DNA from: Spirochaetaceae bacterium
GTDB lineage: Bacteria; Spirochaetota; Spirochaetia; Treponematales; Breznakiellaceae
NCBI GenBank assembly: GCA_031273985.1
Contig: JAISQV010000109.1
Span: 1 to 6,460 of the forward strand
Reading direction: 5' to 3'
DNA: 6,460 nucleotides
The position numbers and the translations under genes were made by a program. Positions 1-5,108 of the stretch are shown piece after piece. Position 1 is the first letter of the stretch; each line of letters starts with the position of its first letter. Below the pieces are notes generated by a model. That model was not told where the DNA came from. It ran no database searches and saw only the letters and a list, made by a program, of their open reading frames with translations.

Positions 1-419
1 ACCAGAACGATAATGTCGAATTTCCTGTTTATCGCCATCTCGTAAGCTTCCAGCGCCAGCCACACATCGATTCCCTTTTCATGCAGCACATTGTTGGGGC
101 CCATGCGCAGCGGCAGATAATGGGTAACAATATTCTCGCGCATCAGAATATCTTCAAAGGTCCGCTCGCTCTGAAGCTTACTGCCCATATCGCGGGCAAA
201 AGAACGCCCCTTGAAATAATGGGCATCGATAATCTGACACTGCTTTATGCTGGCCCCGGAAATCTTTGCTACTTCGTTACGAATAAATTCGTGAAGCCCG
301 CTGATGCTGATCCTCGCCTTCTTTGGATGTTCATATTTATAATAGTTGCTCACCTTATAAAAATAGTAACCATCGTAAAATACTCCAATCCGTATTAACT
401 CTTGTAATTTATTTGCCAT
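1..419 (-). CDS. NYN domain (PIN-like nuclease, LabA/DUF88-type) protein, N-terminal part; C-terminus off the left edge
   Basis: The minus strand encodes 139 codons without a stop, starting MANKLQELIRIGVFYDGYYF and ending KFDIIVL at the window edge. The first strand with an acidic residue (VFYDGYYF, Asp16) and the later block KGIDVWLALEAYEMA (Asp118, residues 115-129) followed by a hydrophobic strand are the hallmarks of the NYN/DUF88 fold. This is a PIN-like, metal-dependent ribonuclease family of the cytoplasm; the RNA target is unknown. Where many members have Asp in LAxD, this one has Glu124. The SGDxDF motif expected next lies outside the window. The ATG at 419 is the only plausible start: an in-frame TGA lies 15 bases upstream, and a later start would remove the Asp16 strand. 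There is no Shine-Dalgarno; a promoter sits immediately upstream. The gene is divergent from the rightward operon and visibly more A+T-rich. Family assignment is confident; the cellular role is not known. Confidence 0.85.
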   Translation of the reverse strand, partial: MANKLQELIRIGVFYDGYYFYKVSNYYKYEHPKKARISISGLHEFIRNEVAKISGASIKQCQIIDAHYFKGRSFARDMGSKLQSERTFEDILMRENIVTHYLPLRMGPNNVLHEKGIDVWLALEAYEMAINRKFDIIVL

Positions 420-426
420 GCCACTG

Positions 427-455
427 AGTATAGATCAAAAAAAAGGTTTAGGCAA
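427..455 (-). promoter_or_regulatory. Sigma70-type promoter of the NYN gene, near-leaderless
   Basis: Read on the minus strand, TTGCCT (455-450) is separated by exactly 17 bases from TATACT (432-427). The ATG begins 8 bases after the last base of the -10 box, so the predicted transcription start falls at about 419-421, on or next to the start codon. No ribosome binding site could fit in the transcript. The -35 box is only 3 bp from the edge of the 459-515 inverted repeat. Confidence 0.6.
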
Positions 456-458
456 GTG

Positions 459-515
459 AGCCTGTCCCAAAACTAATTGACTGTGCGCTAAAAGCGCACG
501 GTTTTGGGACAGGCT
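459..515. repeat. Long perfect inverted repeat with nested hairpin (15-bp outer arms)
   Basis: AGCCTGTCCCAAAAC at 459-473 is the exact reverse complement of 501-515. Inside, GTGCGCT (483-489) and AGCGCAC (493-499) form a second perfect 7-bp stem with an AAA loop. On the plus strand the outer stem runs into TTTT (515-518), so it could act as a weak rightward terminator. However, the nearest genes point away from it on both sides. The arm sequence resembles insertion-sequence ends, but no target duplication is visible at the flanks. It could be a short non-autonomous mobile repeat, a terminator or a structured RNA element. Confidence 0.7.
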
Positions 516-518
516 TTT

Positions 519-548
519 GGAAAAAGCGGCCTAAAGTCCGCTTTTTCC
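519..548. terminator. Bidirectional terminator-like hairpin
   Basis: GGAAAAAGCGG (519-529) pairs perfectly with CCGCTTTTTCC (538-548) around an 8-base loop CCTAAAGT. The GC core flanked by A5 and T5 is the classic form of a Rho-independent terminator that works in both directions. No gene in the window ends here: the left gene starts at 419 and the right operon starts beyond 923. It is therefore either a relic of a lost gene, an insulator between divergent promoters, or part of a repeated element with its neighbours at 459-515 and 565-594. Confidence 0.5.
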
Positions 549-564
549 TCATAAATCCAAGGTA

Positions 565-594
565 GCTTTCCCAAAACTGAAGTTTTGGGAAAGC
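565..594. repeat. Perfect inverted repeat, 14-bp arms
   Basis: GCTTTCCCAAAACT (565-578) is the exact reverse complement of AGTTTTGGGAAAGC (581-594), with only GA between the arms. It shares CCCAAAACT and GTTTTGGGA with the arms of the 459-515 repeat, so the two look related. No T-run follows on either strand, which argues against a simple terminator. Confidence 0.65.
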
Positions 595-595
595 C

Positions 596-917
596 TCAAG
601 TAAGTAAATAATGAGGGGGCCGAGCCCCCTGAAGAACCCGCTAAGAACTCGCTTGCGCGAGGGAGGGTTCGCGGGGGAGAGCCTCCTCGGGCCTGCGGCC
701 CTGCGGGGTCTGGCGCTACCCCCGTGCGGGGGAGCATGAAGGGCAGCCGCAGGCTGTCTACCGAGAAATTTGGCCTGCTCCGGCGCAAGTAAATTCCCCG
801 TTTACCATAAGTACCCGCTGCCTTTAGGCGGCGGGGTGCGCCTCCGCCCCCGCAACGCCCCGTGTTTTCTCCCAAGCTGAAGCCGCCCTGCGGCTTCAGC
901 AGCAACGCCCCCGCCCC
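596..917. other. GC-rich non-coding stretch rich in stem-loops
   Basis: I see no convincing gene here. The stretch is full of inverted repeats. AGGGGGC/GCCCCCT lies at 614-620 and 624-630. A nested structure at 634-670 has outer arms GAACCC/GGGTTC and inner arms CTCGC/GCGAG. GCT-A-CCCCC pairs with GGGGG-AGC across 715-735. CAGCC/GGCTG lies at 744-756. A 10-bp stem with one T-G pair is at 814-835, and the 11-bp palindrome is at 876-900. The 10-mer GCAACGCCCC occurs at 852-861 and again at 902-911, flanking that palindrome. This density suggests a structured RNA, a dispersed intergenic repeat, or a decayed mobile sequence. A minus-strand reading frame through it (549-905) is low complexity, rich in Gly, Pro and Arg, and has no recognisable domain. 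Confidence 0.5.
876..900. repeat. 11-bp perfect palindromic hairpin upstream of the operon promoter
   Basis: GCTGAAGCCGC (876-886) and GCGGCTTCAGC (890-900) are exact reverse complements around a CCT loop. It ends 22 bp before the TTGACA box, with direct repeats of GCAACGCCCC on both sides. No T-run follows. It may be the end of the GC-rich element, or an operator or cruciform for the promoter; the sequence does not decide. Confidence 0.6.
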
Positions 918-922
918 ATCCC

Positions 923-951
923 TTGACAGAGCCTTAGGGCGGCGCTAGAGT
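923..951 (+). promoter_or_regulatory. Sigma70-type promoter of the transglutaminase-TPR operon
   Basis: A perfect TTGACA (923-928) is followed after exactly 17 bases by TAGAGT (946-951), a 4/6 match to the -10 consensus. Transcription should start near 958, just before the GGAGAAG Shine-Dalgarno at 959-965. It is the only good rightward promoter seen before the 1083 gene. Confidence 0.6.
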
Positions 952-958
952 AAGCGGC

Positions 959-965
959 GGAGAAG
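959..965 (+). promoter_or_regulatory. Strong Shine-Dalgarno in front of the leader ORF
   Basis: GGAGAAG lies 6 bases before the ATG at 972, an ideal spacing. It is the best ribosome binding site in the leader; the GTG at 1083 has none. This suggests ribosomes load here and reach the large gene by re-initiation. Confidence 0.45.
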
Positions 966-971
966 ACTTGC

Positions 972-1073
972 ATGACAGGATTCGACAGGAAAATCACCGG
1001 CCTCCCTTTGCCCGCGCGGAGAGGGGCCCTCGCTGTTCCCCTCTTTACCACCCGGCAGTATCACTGTTCGTAA
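972..1073 (+). CDS. Possible 33-aa leader peptide (upstream ORF), or separated N-terminus of the transglutaminase
   Basis: An ATG with a well-placed GGAGAAG opens a 33-codon frame beginning MTGFDRKITGLPLPARRG and ending QYHCS before TAA at 1071-1073. It lies entirely in the leader RNA of the operon and is in exactly the same reading frame as the transglutaminase, whose GTG follows 9 bases after the stop. Three readings are possible: a translated leader that couples or regulates translation of the next gene; the true N-terminus cut off by a nonsense mutation or base-call error; or chance. A 7-bp inverted repeat, AGAGGGG (1020-1026) with CCCCTCT (1038-1044), lies inside it. The peptide has no recognised family. 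Confidence 0.35.
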   Translation: MTGFDRKITGLPLPARRGALAVPLFTTRQYHCS

Positions 1074-1082
1074 CCCGCGGCG

Positions 1083-3284
1083 GTGAAAAGGCTTTCTTTC
1101 CGGCCCGGACGCGCCCTGCAGGGGTTTCCGCAGCCCGCGGACCCTGGGTTCCGGGCGGCCCTGGCCTGCCGTTCCGCAGCGCTCTTTGTCATACTCTGGC
1201 AGTTGAGACTCCTCGCGGGGGACCTGGCGGATACGGCGGTGTTTGCGGCGTCCCTCCTCTGCGCCTTTGGCGCGGGCTTCTTTCTTTCGGCGCGCCCCCT
1301 CCCCGCAGCGCTGGCCTCCATAGCGCTGATCCCCTGGGCGGCCCGGCTTTTCCTCGGCCTGCCCCGGCTTTTAGCGCGCTCCCCCGGCGCTATCGGGTCC
1401 TGGGATTCGCTCCTCCTCAACCTGGACAGGAATAACTTTGTTTCCCTGCCGCCCTTTTACTGGGCCGCGCTGACCACGTACTTTTCCGCCCGTTCCCGGC
1501 GCTTCCTCCGGGCCGATACCGCCGCCGCCTGCGCCCTGATCACGGCGATCTTTCTGGTGAGCCCTTCGGCGGATCAGGAAGCCTACCGCCTGCCCGTCCT
1601 GCCCGTGGCAATCTTTTCCTGCGTGGTGTTTCTGCTGCTTCTTGCCTGGGTCTTCTCCCTGCCGCCGGAACTCAAGGTACGCAAAAGGGAAAGGCTGCTT
1701 TCAACGGCGGTCATCCTCCTCTTTGTGCTGGCCGGGGGACTCCTCGTCCTGCGCTCCTCCCAGGAACAAGCGGCGGACCGGGGCGGGGGGCTCCTCCGGC
1801 CCAACCTCTTCCAGTTTGATTTTTCCCAAATACTCCGCCTGGAAAGCGAAATCACCATGACCGGCGATCTTGCCTTTATCGTGCGCCGGGAGGGCGGGGA
1901 GGGACACAACTATATGCGCCGCTACGTACTTTCCGGAAACGATCAAAAACAGGGATTCTACCGCATTCCCGAAATTGACGATCCCGTACACCCGCCGGTA
2001 CTCCCCTCCCGGCGCACGGCCCTGGACGCCGAAGTCCCGGAGCCTTCCCGGATAGCCGAACAGGAATACTACCTCGTCAACCTCGATTCCGCGGCCTTTG
2101 TGGGAATGAACCAGCCTGTTGAAATACTTCCCTTTGAAAACTACGACGCTTCCTCCTTTGTTTCGGCCTACGCGGTGAAAAGCCTCGTGAGCGCCGCGGG
2201 CCCCCTGCGGCTCATGGCCAACTCCCCGGAATCCTCAGCAACGGCGGGCCCCCGCTTTGACCCTGAGAGCCTGGGAATGGGGGCCGAAGAATTTGCCCGC
2301 TACACGGCGTACTCCGCATCCCCCCGGATAAGGGCCATGGCGCAGGAACTTACCCAGGGGCTTTCTTCCTACTGGGAGATAACGCAGACTCTCTACGAGT
2401 GGCTCCGCTACGGGGACTACCGCTACAGCATGAAACCCGGCATCGCCGTGGACGGGGATCAGCTTTCCCACTTCCTCTTTGTATCAAAAAAGGGTTATTG
2501 TTCCTACTTTGCCTTCGCCTTTGCGGTAATGCTGCGCTCTTTGGGCATTCCCTGCCGGGTAGCGGTAGGCTTCTACCTTGACCCGGAACTTAAGGTCTTT
2601 GATTACTACCCGGTACGCTCGGACATGGCCCACGCGTGGGTGGAGGTTTACTACCCCGGAGCGGGCTGGGTAGATTACGACCCCACCACTACCCTGCTGG
2701 CGGCGGGAGAGGATTTTGATTTTTCCCGGGGCGTCCCCCAGGATATGTTAGAGCGGCTCATGCGGGAGATTCTGGAAAACCGCCCCCGGCTCCGGGTACG
2801 GGAAGGCGGGGACGATGCCTCTCCGGGCCTCTCCCCCGAAGCCTTGGGGGGCGGCGCTGCAAGGCTGCTCCGCCGGGCGGGGCCGCTCCTGGCGTTCTTA
2901 CTGATCGCCGTGATCTTTATCCTGATCCGCTGCGGGCCCCTCCTGGCCTTTTTTGCTCTTCGCAGCCCGAGGAAAAAGACCCTGGCCCTCTGGCGGCAAA
3001 GCCGGCGGCGGCTTTCCCTGGGGGGGATCAGGAGGGGCCGGGGGGAAGGGGAAGGCGAATGGGCCCTGCGGGTGGACGGAGTGTTCCGCCTGGGCCTCTA
3101 TGCCCTCTACCAGGACGCCTCGGAGGCCCGCTATGCCGCCGTGTACGGCGCCGGGGCGGCGGTCTGGGAACACTACCGGGCCTTTAGCCGGCGCTGCCGC
3201 GGAATCATCTCCCCGGCGCGGCGGATCCTTGCCTGGCTCTGCCCGCCCCTGGCCCTGCGCAGGCGAAAAGGACCGGGGGCATGA
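1083..3284 (+). CDS. Membrane-bound transglutaminase-like protein (TgpA/DUF3488 type)
   Basis: The 733-aa protein has the TgpA layout. Hydrophobic segments lie at about residues 25-45, 51-70, 73-95, 147-163, 170-193 and 206-224. A periplasmic region follows (about 225-595), including the TgpA-like stretch GDLAFIVRR...RRYVLSG. Next comes the transglutaminase core, then one more membrane span (about 598-622), and a short basic cytoplasmic tail with a possible diverged DUF4129-like helix (about 662-702). The core is intact: KKGYCSYFAFAFAVMLRSLG with Cys473, MAHAWVEVYYPGAGW with His517, and DYDPTT with Asp533. The family acts as cysteine proteases or transglutaminases on envelope proteins; the substrate here is unknown. 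The length is close to known TgpA proteins. The GTG at 1083 is the first possible start after the in-frame TAA at 1071 but lacks a Shine-Dalgarno. The gene overlaps the TPR gene by 4 bp. The usual MoxR and DUF58 partners are not adjacent. Confidence 0.85.
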   Translation: MKRLSFRPGRALQGFPQPADPGFRAALACRSAALFVILWQLRLLAGDLADTAVFAASLLCAFGAGFFLSARPLPAALASIALIPWAARLFLGLPRLLARSPGAIGSWDSLLLNLDRNNFVSLPPFYWAALTTYFSARSRRFLRADTAAACALITAIFLVSPSADQEAYRLPVLPVAIFSCVVFLLLLAWVFSLPPELKVRKRERLLSTAVILLFVLAGGLLVLRSSQEQAADRGGGLLRPNLFQFDFSQILRLESEITMTGDLAFIVRREGGEGHNYMRRYVLSGNDQKQGFYRIPEIDDPVHPPVLPSRRTALDAEVPEPSRIAEQEYYLVNLDSAAFVGMNQPVEILPFENYDASSFVSAYAVKSLVSAAGPLRLMANSPESSATAGPRFDPESLGMGAEEFARYTAYSASPRIRAMAQELTQGLSSYWEITQTLYEWLRYGDYRYSMKPGIAVDGDQLSHFLFVSKKGYCSYFAFAFAVMLRSLGIPCRVAVGFYLDPELKVFDYYPVRSDMAHAWVEVYYPGAGWVDYDPTTTLLAAGEDFDFSRGVPQDMLERLMREILENRPRLRVREGGDDASPGLSPEALGGGAARLLRRAGPLLAFLLIAVIFILIRCGPLLAFFALRSPRKKTLALWRQSRRRLSLGGIRRGRGEGEGEWALRVDGVFRLGLYALYQDASEARYAAVYGAGAAVWEHYRAFSRRCRGIISPARRILAWLCPPLALRRRKGPGA

Positions 3285-5089
3285 AGGCGCTGCAAAGGGC
3301 GGCCCTTCTGGCGGCGGCGCTGTTTTTCTGTTTTGGCGCGGCGGGAGCCCTCGGGGAGGATGAGGCGGGGCGGCTCCTTGAGGATGCCCTGGAAGCGCAG
3401 ACCAACGAGCGCTGGGAGCTTTCCATAGAGTTGCTCTCCCGGGGTGCGGAACTGTACCCGCGCGACTACCGTTTCCCCTGGGCCCTGGGCTCCCTCTACT
3501 ATTCCCGCCAGCTCTACGGGCTTGCCTGGGAAGAGTATCAAAAGGCGGAGCCCTTCATGCCCCAGGACACGGAAATGCTTTTCCGGCTTTCCCGTACCAC
3601 GGGCTCCCTCAACATGGACGCCGTGTCCGCGGCTTACCTGGAGCGGGTGCTGGAACTGGACCCCCTGAACAGGGAGGCCATAGACAGCCTTGCCTGGATG
3701 TACTACAAACTCCACCGCCTGAACGAGGCGGCGAAAATTCTGCTTGACGCGGTGGAAAGCCTGGGCCCTGAGCGGGATCTCTGCATGACCCTGGGGACCG
3801 TCTACGCCGATATGTTCCGTTACGGGGAATCCAGAGACTGGTATCTCAGGGCCATTGCCTCGGCGGAGCAGGCGGGGGACATGAATTTCGCCGCCGTAGC
3901 CCACTACAATCTTTCCATTCTGGAAAGCCGGTACTATAACTACGCCGAAGCTTTTGAGCGCGCCAACGAATCCCTGCGCGCGCACAGCAGCCCTGCAGGC
4001 CGCCTTGCGCGGGGGGAACTGCGCCAGAGGCAGCTGGACCTGGCCGGGACCTTTAGCGATTACCATGCGGCCCATGAAACGGATACATCGCCCCTCTCCA
4101 AACTTAACCTGGCCCAGGCCTGCCAGATTGCGGGACGCCTTGAGGAAAGCAGGCTCTACGCCGAAAGCTGCCTTGATTCCAGGGACCTTTCATGGATGCT
4201 CAACTACGGGACAGACCCCGACCGGTATTACCGGGACCTCCACGAAATACTGTACAAAACCTACGGCGGGCTTTACCGCACGGAAAGCTTCAAAGTATAC
4301 GCAGGTACGGCGGCGGCGCTCCGGGGCTTGTTCAGAAAGTTTTACTACCGTTTCAGGGAAATGTACCACGGGCATCTTTTCAAAAAATATGCGCTGCTTG
4401 CGGCCAGGGCTTACCGCGCCGGCGGCGACTCGCTCTTTTACGGAGCGGCGGGGCTCGACGCGCAGATCGGCTACTACACGGCCCTCGAATCCTACCCCCG
4501 GCGGGCCCTCCCCTACCTGCAAAGAGCCCGTGAATTTGAAGTCCCCCTCATACCACTGTCGGCGCCCGCCTACGACGCCGACGAGGGCATCCTCAGGGGA
4601 GACCCCGGCCTGATCCGCCGCTCCATCCTGCTTTTCGACCCGCTGTGGGAACGGGACATGACGGCCCGCTCCCTGGCGGAACTCTGCCGCCTCCTCCGGG
4701 GCGGCAGGCACCGGGCGGAACGGCGCGGGGCGGCGGAGCGGCTCTACGCCATGAACCGGGGGGCCCTGAGACAGAACGGCATAGCCCTGCCCGTGGAAAT
4801 GGTCCTGACCATGGAAGGCCCCGGCGGGGCGGGACGCCGGGCGGAAGGCCGCCGGGCGGAAGGCCGCCTTAGAAGAACCCTCAAGCGCATGGGCTTTGAA
4901 GAGGCCCCCGCCGGTGCCCGTTTCCGCCTCAGCGTTACCCTCTCAGGCTCCGGTGCCCGCTGCGAGCTCAGCGACCGGGAGCGGGGAACGGCGGCGCTGC
5001 GGGAAATCATCCCCCTTCCGTCATTTTCCCGGAAAGAGCTTGCTCATTTTGCCGCATATCTCGAAAATGCCGCCTTTACCGGCTTCTAG
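3281..5089 (+). CDS. Exported TPR-repeat protein with unassigned C-terminal region
   Basis: The 602-aa product starts with a signal peptide: KALQR, a hydrophobic stretch at residues 7-23, then a likely cleavage near GALG-EDE. The Cys17 context LFFC is a poor lipobox, so a soluble periplasmic protein is more likely than a lipoprotein. Seven to eight TPR-like helix pairs fill about 30-300; examples are 64-97 (PWALGSLYYSRQ...), 132-165 (SLAWMYYKLHRLNEAAKILL) and 166-199. Residues about 300-500 are helical, Tyr/Arg/Leu-rich and not recognisable. Residues 508-595 look like a small alpha/beta domain (LKRMGFEEAPAGARFRLSV then CELSDRERGTAALREIIPL). TPRs serve as protein-binding scaffolds, so a partner role for the coupled transglutaminase is likely but inferred. 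The start overlaps the preceding stop as ATGA, with AAAAGGA at 3266-3272, 8 bases upstream. The protein family is not identified beyond TPR. Confidence 0.8.
   Translation: MKALQRAALLAAALFFCFGAAGALGEDEAGRLLEDALEAQTNERWELSIELLSRGAELYPRDYRFPWALGSLYYSRQLYGLAWEEYQKAEPFMPQDTEMLFRLSRTTGSLNMDAVSAAYLERVLELDPLNREAIDSLAWMYYKLHRLNEAAKILLDAVESLGPERDLCMTLGTVYADMFRYGESRDWYLRAIASAEQAGDMNFAAVAHYNLSILESRYYNYAEAFERANESLRAHSSPAGRLARGELRQRQLDLAGTFSDYHAAHETDTSPLSKLNLAQACQIAGRLEESRLYAESCLDSRDLSWMLNYGTDPDRYYRDLHEILYKTYGGLYRTESFKVYAGTAAALRGLFRKFYYRFREMYHGHLFKKYALLAARAYRAGGDSLFYGAAGLDAQIGYYTALESYPRRALPYLQRAREFEVPLIPLSAPAYDADEGILRGDPGLIRRSILLFDPLWERDMTARSLAELCRLLRGGRHRAERRGAAERLYAMNRGALRQNGIALPVEMVLTMEGPGGAGRRAEGRRAEGRLRRTLKRMGFEEAPAGARFRLSVTLSGSGARCELSDRERGTAALREIIPLPSFSRKELAHFAAYLENAAFTGF
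4835..4864 (+). repeat. 15-bp tandem duplication inside the TPR gene
   Basis: The 15-mer CGCCGGGCGGAAGGC occurs twice without a gap (4835-4849 and 4850-4864), with CGCC continuing a third copy. It encodes RRAEG RRAEG R (residues 519-529), a basic linker just before the C-terminal domain. The copies are identical and in frame, so this is a recent slippage event and possibly variable between strains. Confidence 0.85.
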
Positions 5090-5103
5090 AATATGTCTAT
5101 ACT
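5075..5103 (+). promoter_or_regulatory. Internal promoter for the M16 peptidase gene
   Basis: TTTACC (5075-5080, within the last codons of the TPR gene) is followed by exactly 17 bases and then TATACT (5098-5103). Transcription would start at about 5109-5111, on the upstream ATG. Transcripts from here would carry the M16 gene separately from the transglutaminase-TPR pair. Confidence 0.5.
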
Positions 5104-5108
5104 GAGGT

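Noticed and set aside
582..610. Promoter-like TAAATA with a T-rich upstream box
   Set aside because: The -35 candidate (GTTTTG) is the arm of a hairpin and matches poorly, and nothing downstream looks like a transcript that needs it.
549..905. Minus-strand open frame of 118 codons through the intergenic region
   Set aside because: It starts at TTG, has no Shine-Dalgarno, is low complexity (Gly, Pro, Arg rich), and its codons simply follow the stem-loops. It could be a translated dispersed repeat, but nothing supports a protein.
459..911. CRISPR-like array
   Set aside because: The inverted repeats differ in sequence, length and spacing, and there are no regularly repeated direct units with spacers.
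968..1435. Plus-strand open frame of 155 codons overlapping the start of the transglutaminase
   Set aside because: It is a frame shadow of the GC-rich gene, full of Pro and Gly, and it conflicts with the membrane segments encoded in the real frame.
3297..3331. Lipoprotein signal for the TPR protein at Cys17
   Set aside because: LFFC has bulky residues at -1 and -2 even by relaxed spirochete standards, and the hydrophobic stretch continues past it to a better signal peptidase I type site.
3173..4075. Minus-strand open frame of 300 codons
   Set aside because: It is antisense to the TPR gene and the end of the transglutaminase. Its length comes from GC-rich codon bias, and no domain is recognisable.
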